From positions 1-64,000 of the forward strand of contig CAMXCT020001098.1 of the NCBI GenBank assembly GCA_947184155.2: a stretch of DNA of 64,000 nt, written 5' to 3'. Made by a program: the position numbers and the translations under genes. Positions 43,827-55,817 of this stretch are shown here, piece after piece. This DNA is from Cladocopium goreaui. Its lineage: Eukaryota > Sar > Dinophyceae > Suessiales > Symbiodiniaceae. The notes beneath the pieces were generated by a model, which did not search any database, had not been told where the DNA came from, and was given only the letters and a program-made list of their open reading frames with translations. Every line of letters starts with the position of its first letter. Positions within the stretch are counted from its first letter, which is position 1.

Positions 43827-43886
43827 CTTGTCTGCCTTGAAACTGGAAGTTGATATTCGGCCAGCAATGGTTCAAGTCCCCACTAG
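43827..43886 (+). CDS. Large gene, exon
   Basis: TGGGAG acceptor; C completes Gly, then LSALKLEVDIRPAMVQVPT and AG before a GTGAGC donor. It joins in phase to 44380 to give PT-R-TDSEVGQ. A competing frame upstream (SDDQEIAQIRRLSWY) is also open. Confidence 0.5.
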
Positions 43887-44379
43887 GTGAGCGTCGCCAA
43901 GTATAAAACTGCTGAGGACTCATGCAAGCGATGTCCGGCCATTCAATATCTTAAAAAGACTTAATACCATCCCTCTTCATCCTTTTTCTAACTAATCATC
44001 TACCAGTTGGGTGACAAAACATCGCCATCCAGTCATCTTATTTATGTTCAACAACTTCCCCATTTTTCCATCCTTCTGGCGCCTTCCCTTTCGTGGAGGA
44101 GTTTTGGAATGCAAATCACGTTCGTCCTTGAAAGACCTATGGTACTTTGTTTTGCCTACTTTTGGCTTAATAACTTCCTAACACAATTCTCTTCAACCAA
44201 AATTGTGTGCATCTTTCATCCCTGCTTATTCTTGCCTGTTCAAGGAACATATGCCCAAGACACCCAGACATGGCGATCTTCCCATTGGATTCCTGGCATT
44301 TTGCTGGGCTCCATCAGAGGTCTCAAAGCCACATCGGCCACTGCAGGTGGTGGACAACCCTTCGAATGGCCTCATAAAG

Positions 44380-44452
44380 GACGGATTCAGAAGTGGGTCA
44401 GCCTCTTGGTTTTGAAGATCAGATGCTTGCGCCTTCCGATTTTGATGTTTTT
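44380..44452 (+). CDS. Large gene, exon
   Basis: ATAAAG|G acceptor, then TDSEVGQPLGFEDQMLAPSD FDVF and a perfect GTAAGT donor (phase 0). Confidence 0.65.
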
Positions 44453-44538
44453 GTAAGTCTGATTTCGTGTTTCATGGCTTTATGGTTTGATTTGTGCGTT
44501 TGGTTTTTGTTCGCTTATATTATTTCTCGGGGATGTAG

Positions 44539-44596
44539 AAGTGTTTCCAAGATGTGGATGTGGGTCAAGACACGGACCTCCAAGCCGCCAAGGCAA
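44539..44596 (+). CDS. Large gene, exon
   Basis: GATGTAG acceptor, then KCFQDVDVGQDTDLQAAKA and one base before GTGAGC (phase 1). The next exon supplies GC to give Ser. Confidence 0.65.
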
Positions 44597-45224
44597 GTGA
44601 GCATCCCAAAACAGACCCTTCCAACTCTGATCCCATCTGTTCATATTTTCTAAGAACCCTAATCTAAGGTCCAAGTCATATGTTTCATCCCCTATGAATG
44701 TCTAATAGCCATGGGGGAAAGGATTCCTCAACTACCTAACTCGGACGTACCTACCATATATAAGGCCTGTGAGAGGGCTATGTAAGGGAATATCCACTAT
44801 CCCATTCTTAACCATTATCTTCCCATTATTATCTTCCCATTATCACTGGCCGGCGTTTAAGGTTTCCACTTTTTTCCCCTTTTTAGTTTGAAATATTTTC
44901 AAAATGTTAGCTTTACGGGGGTATTTTATATTTATGCGACTAGTAGTAGCAGTAGGTAGAAATACTAATAGTAACAGTAATAGTAGCAGCAAAGCTAGTC
45001 AGCAGTTAGTAACCCAGAGCATCCTAGATTGTTTTTTTGAATCGAGGTTGACTTGTTCAATCGAAATCAACGCAAGTATAACTTTCAATTGAAATTGTGG
45101 AATTTCAATCTACATTTTTCAATAGAAATTTCAATAACAATTATATCACAATTATTACCCCATGATTATCCTATTTTATTCTCATCCCATGTCATTCACC
45201 TTTTTGTCATCACCATTGCACCAG

Positions 45225-45352
45225 GCATCGGCGCCAGCCTGGTGACGGCGCTCTTCAACCGACGCCTGGAGCGCTTGGCGCAGCAGCGCGGCGTGGCGCT
45301 GCCCGAGGATGTCGTGGCGCACTTCGATTGTCGCGCTGGACTCTTCGACACG
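45225..45352 (+). CDS. Large gene, exon
   Basis: TTGCACCAG|G acceptor, then (S)IGASLVTALFNRRLERLA QQRGVALPEDVVAHFDCR AGLFDT and GTGCCC (phase 0). Very GC-rich. An Arg/Leu-rich helix followed by an acidic loop. Not recognised. Confidence 0.7.
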
Positions 45353-46074
45353 GTGCCCTTCGTTGTTGGCGGCAACAGGGGGCGCAACGGTGGAACGGTG
45401 GAGAAAAATATGGCACCAGGTTTGTTGAGATGGGATGGATAGGGATATGTTCTATAGTTTTTTTTTGGAGAAAAAGCTGGGAGACTGGGGGTTTGACATG
45501 TTTGACAAGCTAAAATGGTGAGCCCAGATGATTCAAGCACCTAACTAAACTGGACCTCATGGAGGGGGTTTAGCCGGTTTAGCCAGCACAAATGGTAGAT
45601 TTGACCAACAAAAAATGAGGATTTAACCATGACAAGTTGATGGTTTATATTAGTGGATCATGACCTTTTCTTCAAGTGTTCAAATTTTGATTGGCAATAC
45701 CTCAATGTTATGTAATAATATCGTGCTTCAAAGGCTACTTTACGGGTTCCAAACATGAATCTAGGCTTGGGCAACCATGCGCATGAATATCAACCTGTCA
45801 CCTACATGTCTAGGGTACAGTTTCTATAGTTGGTGGTTCAGGTGAGATGCTCAGTATTTGTTGTTTTGACCACCGTAATTTCCAGGCGAAATCAATTTGT
45901 CAAAAAATGGGTATAAGTAATATCACTACGTTCTTTATTTAGACATTCATGTTGCGGATATGCCCCGTGCCCCATTATCTTGTCATACTATATAAGTTGC
46001 TCATATCCCCTTGTCTATGTATGTTAAACCCCATTAAATCTCTGTGTGTTTGTGTTCCGCGCATCTAACGCCAG

Positions 46075-46152
46075 GAGAAGGAGGCGTTGTCGCTGATCTT
46101 GTGGAGAGCCTATGACTGTAGTGTGAACTGCGTGCAAGATGCCTGTCACTGG
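46075..46152 (+). CDS. Large gene, exon
   Basis: AACGCCAG|G acceptor, then EKEALSLILWRAYDCSVNCV QDACHW and GTTCAT, phase 0 both ends. It has three closely spaced Cys residues. Confidence 0.7.
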
Positions 46153-47017
46153 GTTCATGTCACGTTTTTCTGTTTGACAATTCTGGTTTTGTGGGTTTAA
46201 AATTGCTTTCTTGTTTTAATTTATTTGTTTGAAGATATTTAGTTTGTTTACCGTTGTTTTTTTAAAAGTGTTTTAGACAGTTGTAGGTATAGTTCTTTGA
46301 CGTTGTATTCGCCGTTGATCATGTCATTTTATCCATGTATGGTTTTTCATTTGTTGCCCATGTGGGCTTGTTTGGTTTGTTTCGTGTGATTTTTTGTACT
46401 GCATTGAAGGCTATAGTATAGCTGGCTCATGCTGGCTCGTGATTTCTCCAAACGAGTGTGACTGGTTGGTTGTACATTTTACATTATTTACCATGGGTGA
46501 GCCCATTCTTCTCGAAAATGCGTGGTGAATCACCTTTCCAACTGTTAGGCTATCGCAAACTTGCAAAGGATACATGTCCGGTGAGACGAGATGATTGGCA
46601 ATTGGCTGACACCTTCAGGAAAGGTGGCGGCACGAACTGTTAGTTTCCTGGTGGATCATTTCTCACCAACCCAGTGCAGGCTGCATCTTTGATGATTCAG
46701 AATTGGTGGACCATGAGCCAACTATCAATCATGGTCATGGTACATCATGATCCATCAATCCGAATTGTTTTATTGAAATTTGTTCAGTATAAAAGGACTG
46801 GCGTGATTTCAGTACCTCTTCTTATATTATATATACGTGTGTTTCATGTTGATATATATATATATATATAAATGAATCTATATATATATGTGTGTGTGCG
46901 CGATATTTTATGTATAAATACGCGTGTCTATATCACTTTATGTACTTAACATCAGCTCAGATTCTGCGGGTCATCCACTGACTGCACCAGGTCATCTTCA
47001 GGGCGCTCCAGTAGAAG

Positions 47018-47096
47018 TGGTACGAAGCGACTTTGGGGAGTGACCTGGTGATCCTGGTGCCAGGGCCGGACGGAGCTTGCCATGACTGGTTTCATG
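47018..47096 (+). CDS. Large gene, exon
   Basis: TAGAAG acceptor (or TAG at 47014, adding Lys), then WYEATLGSDLVILVPGPDGA CHDWFH and one base before GTTTTC (phase 1). DLVILVPG is a buried beta strand followed by a turn. Confidence 0.6.
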
Positions 47097-47193
47097 GTTT
47101 TCCTCCCTATCCCTGGGTGAAAAGTTTAGTAAAGTTTACGGGATGGAAGTGGGGGAGAACGTATAGTTTTTTTCCCCCTTACATATGATATAC

Positions 47194-47303
47194 CTTCTGG
47201 TTTTTTAACATACGATAACCCATTAACCCATTTATAGATGATTGTCCCACTGAAACCTTCATTTATAAGGGGTTGTCCATGGCTATGTTAGATAACCAGA
47301 TGG
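47194..47303. mobile_element. MITE-like family 1 copy, diverged
   Basis: CCTTCTGGTTTTTTAACATA at the left and GGCTATGTTAGATAACCAGATGG near the right, in the same inverted arrangement as family 1. Confidence 0.55.
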
Positions 47304-47613
47304 TAAGTTAGGGAGCACTTTGATTCGAGCACCTCGATTTTGTGGATCCACGCGTTGTATGTAATTGAACATCCACATTATCCAACAAACCGGAGGGTCA
47401 TGTCATGATGAGGGGAGACATAGATGTGAATTCCACAAAGTTTGCAAAAGAGATCGTTCTGCAGCCTGAACCATCGAAAACGCGTTGTTCCAAAACAGTC
47501 CTTCTTTCAGATTAGTGTTTGGGAGTAGTTTTCACAGACTGGCGACTTGTATCGCTTGTTTAAGATGTTTAAGGTCCGTCTCATTTCCTCGGTTGATCCC
47601 CTATTATATCTAG

Positions 47614-47694
47614 GAAATGTATGGAAATGTATGGAAATTCGGGATGCCGCCCTTTGTGCATCATTTTTTGACACTTGTACTCTTCAAACAACAG
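47614..47694 (+). CDS. Large gene, candidate exon
   Basis: ATCTAG|G with two bases completes Gly, then NVWKCMEIRDAALCASFFDT CTLQTT and one base before GTATAA. Phase matches 47096, but not the following exon at 47848, so a further exon or another end may be involved. Confidence 0.4.
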
Positions 47695-47743
47695 GTATAA
47701 TTTTGCCAAGTACAGTACAACATGGATTATTTCTTCCAACTAT

Positions 47744-47813
47744 ATACCATTTTTTATCGGTAAACCATCTATAAATGGGCCATTTCCCATGGCTATGTTA
47801 AATAACCAGAGGG
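47744..47813. mobile_element. MITE-like family 1 copy, truncated
   Basis: The right end (GGCTATGTTAAATAACCAGAGGG) is intact; the left end is decayed. Confidence 0.55.
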
Positions 47814-47847
47814 TAATGTTGTTCCAAATCCCTGGATGCCGCATTAG

Positions 47848-47939
47848 ATCTACGGATTGTGGGCGCCGGCTGAATCCGAAATTAGGAAGCTTCGGTGGCT
47901 GAAGGATGCTGATCTGCTGCCCCTGAAACCACATCAAGC
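47848..47939 (+). CDS. Large gene, exon
   Basis: GCATTAG acceptor, then IYGLWAPAESEIRKLRWLKD ADLLPLKPHQ and GC before GTTGCT (phase 2). Reading on reaches TGA at 47950, but the donor at 47940 joins in phase to 49242 (PHQ-A-YGSMF), so I prefer splicing. Confidence 0.6.
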
Positions 47940-48293
47940 GTTGCTTGGATGATGCAATCGGGCAATGGCTGGCAAACCCAGCCATAAACTTCACGGGGGA
48001 TGGTTTACATTACCCGTTTCTGGTATAATCTGGGGTGTGGTTTTTAGGTTTGCCACATTACCTTCAATTGTTGGAAACAATCTGTATACATCAGCCCCTC
48101 AGGAAATCATCGGAAATCATTGGCCCCTCAGGTCATTCGATTTTTCCCCAATTTGAAGCATTCTCATGGGCAAATTCTCCAACAAAACATGGGTTAGTAG
48201 CGGTTAGTACTAGCAAAATTGCTGGTGGTTTGACTTGGTTTCAATTCGATAAGTTCCTGCGATGATCTTATTTTCACTTGCCTCATTTTTGTC

Positions 48294-48388
48294 TGACTGG
48301 TGGTATGGAACATGTTTCGATATGTTGGGTAAAATAATCATCCCAACTGACTTTCATATTTTTCAGAGGGGTTGAAACCACCAACCAG
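48294..48388. mobile_element. MITE-like family 2 copy
   Basis: ACTGGTGGTATGGAACATG ... CAGAGGGGTTGAAACCACCA + ACCAG, with the shared core AATCATCCCAACTGACTTTC also found at 55575. Confidence 0.65.
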
Positions 48389-49241
48389 TTGTTGATGGTG
48401 TGAAGCCACCAGCCTGTGGCACTGTGGCACTTGGTCAGTCGGATGTGGATGATTTATGGCCACCTATAGTTCTCGCCGATGTGTTGGGGTCCAACATACT
48501 ACATTTCCCGGACGGAATTTGACATGTTTGAAGATATGTTGGGTACGCAAAGAAAGTCCTTTATGTTCTGGGAGTTCTGTGATGTTTTATTCGTTGTTTT
48601 TTTGGTGGTATTTTAAGGCCTGCTGAATGAGATGACATTGGTTTCTTCGGACGCGAGTATTTGTCCAGGCGGGACGCTCCTGAAATCAAAACAAGTAGCG
48701 CATCCTCGTTGCAGATGGCACAGATACATCTGAGAGCCTAGAATCAATTGGAAACTGATATATCACCATATCTAAATAATATATATATATATAAATAGAG
48801 ATATCCAAACAGATATTATAGATACACACATTCAGAGAAAGATATAATCGCATTATATCAATGAGAAAAACTTTGAACATTTCCACTTATTGAATCATGG
48901 ATATCTAAAAAACTATATCCATGTATGCGCGTGTATACCCGTATACCTGAATACATTTGTTCTCATCAAAGTGCAAGTGACTATCATAAACTTTCGTCCC
49001 CGGCATGACCACAAGACTCTTGTCCCAGAATGTGAAGGGAACACCTGCACGAAACATTTGTTTTTGGTGGTTAAAAGAATAGGGTTTCCAACCGTATATT
49101 TTTTCAACTAAACCCAACCATTGATCTACAGTGGGTTGGTTTATAAATCCAATTAACCATAGTTACAGTATATCAAACATAGATCCCATTTACCCTACTT
49201 GTAAACCAACTTTGCTATCCATGGGGCACTACCATGCCCAG

Positions 49242-49353
49242 GTATGGCAGCATGTTTGTGAAAGGTGTGGGGCAGTTCAAAGCCAACGTTAGTGGCACCA
49301 ATCAGACCGTGCTGGTGACTCGCAAGGCCACCCGCGCATCCACACTTGCAAAA
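49242..49353 (+). CDS. Large gene, exon
   Basis: TGCCCAG|G acceptor, then YGSMFVKGVGQFKANVSGTN QTVLVTRKATRASTLAK and GTGAGG (phase 0). A beta-rich Gly/Ser/Thr stretch with a basic tail. N-V-S-G is a potential N-glycosylation site. Confidence 0.65.
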
Positions 49354-49594
49354 GTGAGGTTCCCAAGTTGGTTTTCAACATGGGCGATCCTCAATTCCAA
49401 AGGATTGCCTTCCCCCAAATTAACATAACCGTGAAAATCGACGTGTTGTTTGTGTAATTAATTTTGCGGGCTGTAAGTCCACTCTTTTCCGGTTGGACTT
49501 GCAAGTTTGAATTTTTGTGGGGTAGATGTATATCTCCGACGGGCAGCCTCAATTAGATAACCCCATGCCTCTTTGTTGCCCACTTGACTTCCAG

Positions 49595-49640
49595 TGGCTC
49601 AATTTCCCCACCCTTGGTGCCATGAATTCTGTCGGCTCAA
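49595..49640 (+). CDS. Large gene, exon
   Basis: ACTTCCAG acceptor, then WLNFPTLGAMNSVGS and one base before GTTGTT (phase 1), fitting 49353 and 52841. A different frame is open for 74 codons to 49818 (CRLKLFFATRLHPSEHV ... LDPNNVWLPYQCPG), so the frame here is uncertain. Confidence 0.45.
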
Positions 49641-50579
49641 GTTGTTTTTCGCGACGCGGTTGCATCCATCGGAACACGTTGGCAGAAGGCCCCTAGACCC
49701 CAACAATGTCTGGCTTCCCTACCAGTGTCCTGGCACTTCTAGCAAGGCGGCAAGCGATGGCAATAGGGGGAAGATGCACATCCAGGAATATTATCATGAC
49801 CAACAGGCTATTGAATAGGGACATCACTTAAAAAGACCGGTGGTGGAGCGTTTGATCAAATGACATGGCAATAAGAAGGTTCCACTTCACTGATTGAAAG
49901 CATACAGATTCTGAAATTCACGACCTATCACTGGCTATCTATATAGCCGACACGAGGACATAAAATCACACATGGATGAATTTAAAAGACAAGCATTGGT
50001 TGCGAAGGCGTAATAGGTCATGAAAGGTCATGATATGTTATGACGTATGATTCTTGGCAACAAACGGATACAGTGTCATGAAGGGAATTGTATTTCTATA
50101 GGCATTTAAGATCCACAAAAAGCTTACCTTCATTAAGACGGACCATGGACACACAGACAGACCGCACATATCCATGGATTGGTGGATAGATGGACAGACG
50201 AATCGATGGATAGATGGACCATGGATAGATTAATTGGTTGATGGGTGGAAAGATGGATGGGTAGATAGATATATAATTAGATAGATAGATAGATAGATAT
50301 ATATTGATGGATTTGATATTTTGACAAGTCGATACATTGTAGATAATTTAATTTGATTAGGCAGTTGGCAAACGAATAGGTGATATACGCAAATTTAAAC
50401 CAAATAATAAGAGGAACAAAAAAAAAACAACTACAGCAGATTACTGAATACCAGTAGTACCGCACAAGGCGGTGGCGGAAGTTTCAAAAATGAAAAACCT
50501 ATAGGAGAGGTGCGTTGCTGTGGCGCAAAAATGGCAGAGCGAACCCACTGATGGATTGAAAGGTGGTTGAGTGTTTCTC

Positions 50580-51220
50580 CCTTTCTGTCTCTCTTTCTCT
50601 CTGTCTCTCTCTTTCGCCATCTATCTACAGAGTTACCTTTCTAGCCATCTACCTATCTACCTGTCTATTCATGTAGCTATCGTTCGATTTGTTTATTCAC
50701 CTAACTATTAAACTCTCCATCTTTCTGTCTATCCAGCCATGCATCCATCCACTTACTTCTCCCTGTTAGTTTTTTTTTTTCGTCCATCTCTTCATCCATG
50801 TCCACAGGTATATCTTTCTCTCCTCTCTGTCTCTGCCCTGCTTTCCTTATTATCTGTCCATATTTGGTGAAGTGTAGTGGAGTGCAATTTAGTGTATTGG
50901 AATGTAGTGGGGTGTAGTTGTGTAGTTGTGTGGTTGTAGTTGTAGTTGTGGTCTAGTGGAGTCAGTGTAATGTAGTGAAGTATAGTGGAAGGTAGTGTAA
51001 TGTAGTGTAATGTAGTGTAGTGTAGTGGAATGTAGTGTTCTGTAATGCAGTGTAGTGTAGTGTGGTGTAATTTAGTGTATGTCTGTCTGTCTGTCTGTCT
51101 ATCTACCTATCCATCTATCCATCTATCCATCCATCTATCCATCTATCCATCTATCTATCTATCTAGCTATCTAGCTATCTATCTATCTAGCTTAACACGG
51201 CAATGTAGTGTAGTGTAGTG
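50580..51220. repeat. Simple arrays: TCTCTCTG, GTAGTGTAGTG, CTATCCAT
   Basis: A TC-rich tract (50580-50625) is followed by a (GTAGTGTAGTGGAAT)-type 5/10-bp array (50870-51080) and (CTAT/CCAT)n (51085-51195). They run straight into the 105-bp satellite. Confidence 0.85.
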
Positions 51221-51224
51221 AAGG

Positions 51225-51850
51225 CATCTCAACATCCAAAAGTGGTCCGAGCATGGTGTGCTTTGTGCATTTTCACTTGGAAATGTGCTTCGCGCCACAA
51301 CGGCGTGCAGTTTTTCGCAAACTCAACTTCCAAAAGTGGTCCGAGCATGGTGTGTATTGTACATTTTCACTTGGAAATGTGCTTCGCGCCACAACAGCGT
51401 GCACTTTTTCGAAACTCAACTTCCAAAAGTGGTCCGAGACTGTCAGTTTTTAACACTTTTGACTTCCAACGGCGTTGACTTTTTCGACAACTCAACTTCC
51501 AAAAGTGGTCCGAGCATGGTGTGTTTTGTACATTTGACTTGGAAATGTGCTTCGCGCCACAACGGCGTGCACTGTTTCGACAACTCACCTTCCAAAAGTG
51601 GTCCGAGCATGGTGTGTTTTGTACATTTTGACTTGGAAATGTGCTTCGCGCCGCGTGCACTTTTTCTAAAGTCAACTTCCAAAAGTGGTCCGAGCATGGT
51701 GTGTTTTGTACATTTGTGCTTCGCGCCACAACGGCGTGCACTTTTTCGACATCTCAACTTCCAAAAGCGGTCCGCTCCTGAGGTGTTTTGTGCATTCTGA
51801 CTTGGAAATGTGCTTCGCGCCACAAGGGCGTGCAATTTTTCATCTCTCAT
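51225..51850. repeat. About 105-bp satellite, seven units
   Basis: Each unit carries CAACTTCCAAAAGTGGTCCG, AGCATGGTGTGTTTTGTACA, TTGGAAATGTGCTTCGCGCC and ACAACGGCGTGCACTTTTTC, with some units shortened. Open on both strands (180 and 244 aa) because of the period; not taken as genes. Confidence 0.9.
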
Positions 51851-52213
51851 CTGGCCAGCTGCCTCCGCACCCGCCGCTTTAGCGAGCCTACTTTTCGACC
51901 CTCCGGAGCCACAAAACCACGAAAAAACACAGTGAATCGCAACTTTCGTACCTTTTCGCGCACCTGCATCTTCTTTCTTCTGATCTTTTCTCCTCTGACT
52001 CTTCTCCCTCCTGACTGCTTTTTCATCTCTCCATATTGTCGGAAGTTTGACTTCCAAACTTCCTTCGAATACTGAATGGAAATACAGTTTGACAAATACT
52101 AGATGCCTTGTTGTTGCGGGTATTGCAGTGCAACAACACCAAACACAAAGCAAACGAAGCAACACAACTTGCATCACGTTGATTTACACACACATACACA
52201 ATAATATGTATAC

Positions 52214-52245
<32 letters not shown>

Positions 52246-52359
52246 ATTATGGGGACAGATTTGGACATACACAGATGTGTACATTTTGATTTGTATGAAT
52301 AATGATGACCTCAGCTATTTCAGGCCAGTGAATCATTGCCTTATTCAGCCACTTCTCCA

Positions 52360-52680
52360 TACACACACACAGACACACAGACACACATACATGCATGCAT
52401 ACAGACAGACAGACAGATAGACATACAGACAGAGAGAGAGAGAGAGAGACAGAGAGACACAGACACGGACATAGACACAGACGCAGACGCAGACACAGAC
52501 ACACACAGAGACAGACAGACACACAGACACAGAGACAGACAGACACAGAAACACAGACACACAGACATACAGACATACAGACATACAGACAGACAGACAG
52601 ACAGGCAGGCAGGCAGGCAGACAGACAGACAGGCAGGCAGGCAGGCAGACAGACATACATACATACATACGCATGTGTAT
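52360..52680. repeat. ACAG/GACACACA microsatellite
   Basis: (ACAGACAG), (AGAG), (CACAGA) and (GGCA)n blocks over 320 bp. Confidence 0.95.
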
Positions 52681-52840
52681 ACCTGCATCCTACAGTATAT
52701 GTTCCATCATGCAGTTAAATGGGATGGGTCCCAAATATGTGATTTCATCCCCTACTAAACTATAATCTTGTTTGGGGGAAGGGATTCTTGGAGTAGATAT
52801 CATCTTTGTATCCAACATCCCCACCATTTTCGGACCCCAG

Positions 52841-52918
52841 GTTTCGACACTGAGCTCCGCACCGCCCTGCCTGAGTCAGTACGGTGCCGCGGCGTTGCCT
52901 CTTCTGGACCAATGAAGG
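52841..52918 (+). CDS. Large gene, exon
   Basis: ACCCCAG|G acceptor; GT completes Ser, then FDTELRTALPESVRCRGVAS SGPMK and one base before GTGACA (phase 1). A second frame (VSTLSSAPPCLSQYGAAALP) is open but phase-incompatible. Confidence 0.5.
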
Positions 52919-53601
52919 GTGACAAGTTGTTGGATGTGGATGAGTTTTTACCATCACAATGTATCAACAGTAGATATTGTATGATATTTTACGGGGATAT
53001 CACTGGTAATTAAAAGTTATGATATATGCATATTTTCACATAGCCTTTGCTATTCTGACAGTTTGCCATGGAAAATTGCAATGGACATGCTGTGACATGC
53101 TGCTACTGTAATAGGTGAATCATGTGCATTAAATCACGATGTTTCCATGTCTATGTTTAAGTTTGAGAAGGTAGCTATGATTATAATTGGGGAACCATCC
53201 GGAGTATCCGAGTTTTATGTTTAGTTGTCATATATCGTTATAGTTATCCTTACTTGGTTCACTGGAGGTTTTCCATTTCCATGCTTGCATTGACCTCACC
53301 AAGTCGTCACTGAAATCTGCTCGTCCTGGGTGCAGCTGGGTGAATAAGATTAAATTACCCTGGGGTAAACTAACCCAGATGTGGAAACCCAATGGTTACC
53401 TTAGGAAAATGTCTACAAATGGTGGGTTTTCCACATCTCTCTCTCTCTATAAATATATAAATATACACGAAATTAAAAGCAGGGTATATGTATATATATA
53501 TATGTATTTATTTATTTCTATGTATATTTATCTAAATTTGTCCATTACAGGTACCCTATAAATTGCTATTGTGTGAAGGTGGTGTACCTTGAGTGTACCA
53601 G

Positions 53602-53657
53602 CCGAAGGGCGCTGGAATCAGGCACTCACTGCTCTTGCAAGAGGAGATTGCCAAGAT
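53602..53657 (+). CDS. Large gene, exon
   Basis: GTACCAG acceptor; CC completes Ala, then EGRWNQALTALARGDCQD and GTCAGC (phase 0). The frame could continue (VSGWMKTETASY). RWNQALTAL is helix-like, as in TPR/PPR repeats, but one short helix is not enough to claim that fold. Confidence 0.5.
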
Positions 53658-54099
53658 GTCAGCGGCTGGATGAAAACAGAAACCGCCAGTTATCAATGGA
53701 TTATTATGGAGTGATACAGTATATCTATATTTTGCATGGGATTATAAGTTATAAACCCATGACAACTATATATCACCGATAAATCCCATAGTGAAATTGG
53801 AGTTAAAAACGCAATCGAACGGGGCACCACCTTGTTGGCGTAAGGGATCATTTACAAAGCCCCTAAATTTCACATGGAGGCCCCCGGAAACATCATATTC
53901 AATAGGAAAATATACCAAGACATGCCAAGGCGTGCCTTTTTGGGACCCCGTAGGGAAGGGGTTCCGCTACGACGCCCCTTAATTTCTAAGGTTTTTTCAA
54001 CCTGTTTTGGGCCATCTGGGATATACAGCTCATCTTTGTTGTCTGAAGCCACCGAAGCGATGATTTTTGAGCTGTTTTTTTTTGGCACCCCAAAAAGGG

Positions 54100-54420
54100 C
54101 GCGTGTCAAACGATGTCAAACGTGTCATAGGGGGTGCCAAAACCCAACCCTTTTAGGCTAAGGGGTGTCGTTTTGGCACCCCTAAATGCGTGTCGGCAGG
54201 GTGTCGCTGCCAGGGAGTCACGCGTCATTTGCGTGTCGGAAAATCCAAAAATCAAAGTTGTTTTTTTCTCCAGCTCGCCTCCAACCATATTTCCCAAAAA
54301 TGTTGGTAGTATCAACATCGTTAGCACCATATCCTGTTGTGATTTTTTGGTTCGGCTAAGGGGTGTCAGCACGCTGCTCCTTTGAATAACACACTATAGG
54401 TGTCAAAAAACCTGACCCCT
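54100..54420. repeat. GGGGTGTC/GACACCCC inverted-repeat remnants
   Basis: Several GGGTGCCAAAACCC, GGTTCGGCTAAGGGGTGTC and GGCACCCCTAA words in both orientations. They resemble the 7735-8790 array in core (CTAAGGGGTG). Confidence 0.5.
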
Positions 54421-54879
54421 TGGAAGGTTTTGGTATAGGAAAATAAAGATTTTCAGGCCTCATGGTTGGTGTTCCATTTTAAATATGGGGGGTATAGATC
54501 ACAAGGTCGGAAACAACATAGAGTAATAAACATAAACATTTTGGAAAATTTACAACTCTAGAGCAAATTTACCAAATTGAAACAAGAATGTACGGACTTT
54601 TTTCCCGTCGATTTCTTTTCCTTTGATTCAAAGAGGAGAATATATATTTGAGGATTTCTAGCCAGGCCGATCTGATGCTCCACCGGGTACAGATCCATGG
54701 TGATTTGCCAATGTCTCGAGATAGGGCAGTGCTTCCCATTTCCCTTGACTTTTAGGGTTGGTCGTGTTTGTGTCAAAATCTGAGTTCTCTTGTGCTACTC
54801 TCGAACTTTTGATACATTTTGAGCACCATCTTGAACTTTGCGATGTTTTTTTGTTGGTTGGAACGGAGCTTTTTGAGCA

Positions 54880-55060
54880 TTCGCTTCAGGTCGAACGCTC
54901 CGAGTCCAAAGAGAGCAGTCAAGGTGGATCCTTGGAGCGTTGGCAAGGCCCGTACTGGTGGAATTCATTGCGCCTCGCTGGAGCGGAACGGGATCCATGG
55001 GAGGATGCGGGTATCGGTTTGTGACGGCAGGATTGATGTTGGTGAAAGTTTCGTCATTGA
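54880..55060 (+). CDS. GC-rich coding-like patch, frame unresolved
   Basis: After GCTTCAG|G all three + frames stay open for 50 or more codons (VERSESKESSQGGSLERWQ; GIHCASLERNGIHGRMRV; ARPVLVEFIAPRWSG). Composition suggests an exon, but the phase chain from 53657 to 55284 does not need it. It may be an alternative or decayed exon. Confidence 0.3.
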
Positions 55061-55283
55061 AAAAATCACGCAAGAAACTTTCAGAAAAGTTCGCGTGTTT
55101 TCAACATGTGTGGTTTTTCAGATATTCCCTTATGATCCCTTATGTTTGTTCTAGTTTTCGGGTCTGGAAGATGGTGACACTGACAGGGAGTTGGTGCTTC
55201 GGAAACCCTTCTATGTTGGGCAGGTTATTTTTGATGTAACTTGGAACATGTGACCTATCAGGACCAGCTTTGCTCTTGTGCAG

Positions 55284-55473
55284 GAGGATGTTGACATGCT
55301 TACCCCATTGGACTACATATTTCGTGGGGCAGAGTTTCCGACAATGTCCGGCACATATCAAACATATCAAGACATATCATGCCATATCCATCATATCCAT
55401 GGAGCCAGCGAATCAGTTGGGATGTTGGGGAGGGGTTGCCCTCAGGAAGAACAGCAAGAAGCTTGGCATATTC
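55284..55473 (+). CDS. Large gene, exon
   Basis: TTGTGCAG|G acceptor (phase 0, fits 53657), then EDVDMLTPLDYIFRGAEFPT, a CATATC-rich middle, and GMLGRGCPQEEQQEAWHI before GTGCAG (phase 1). An earlier donor after LDYIF (C|GTGGGG) has the same phase and would skip the low-complexity middle. Both join to 55743. Confidence 0.5.
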
Positions 55474-55532
55474 GTGCAGTGGACCTGGACGTTGGCCGCC
55501 CTGTGCACTACATGATGTTGAAATATATTGAA

Positions 55533-55630
55533 ATGGGTTGGTGGTTTGGAACATGTTTTATTCTATATACTGGGAATAATCATCCCAACTGACTTTCATT
55601 TTTGTTCAGAGGAATTAAACCACCAACCAG
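55533..55630. mobile_element. MITE-like family 2 copy
   Basis: GGGTTGGTGGTTTGGAACATG ends inverted to GAATTAAACCACCAACCAG. The interior AATCATCCCAACTGACTTTC is shared with 48294. Confidence 0.7.
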
Positions 55631-55742
55631 AAATATATTGAATGATGATTCGTTGAAAGCCTGCTCGATGCCTCCGGTTTTGTACCTCTACACGTTCCTA
55701 GCCGGATTTATCTTCGAACTTTGAGAGTTTGTTTGCACACAG

Positions 55743-55789
55743 GTCAAGTTGCAGATCTTGAAGACACATTGGCACATGCCAAACTAGAG
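55743..55789 (+). CDS. Large gene, exon
   Basis: CACACAG|G acceptor; GT completes Arg, then QVADLEDTLAHAKLE and GTATTT (phase 0). The a/d spacing of V, L, L, A, L suggests coiled coil. Confidence 0.6.
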
Positions 55790-55817
55790 GTATTTCTATG
55801 TTAGTGTATATATATAT

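Noticed and set aside
51258..52177. 180-aa + and 244-aa - frames over the 105-bp satellite
   Set aside because: Overlapping frames on both strands that follow the satellite period; unit length changes shift the frame in places.
54940..55020. Thioredoxin-like ARPVLVEFIAP-W-SGTG
   Set aside because: It resembles the PVLVEFxAPWCGxC strand-loop, but both catalytic Cys are missing, the spacing is off by one, two other frames are equally open, and no rest of the fold follows.
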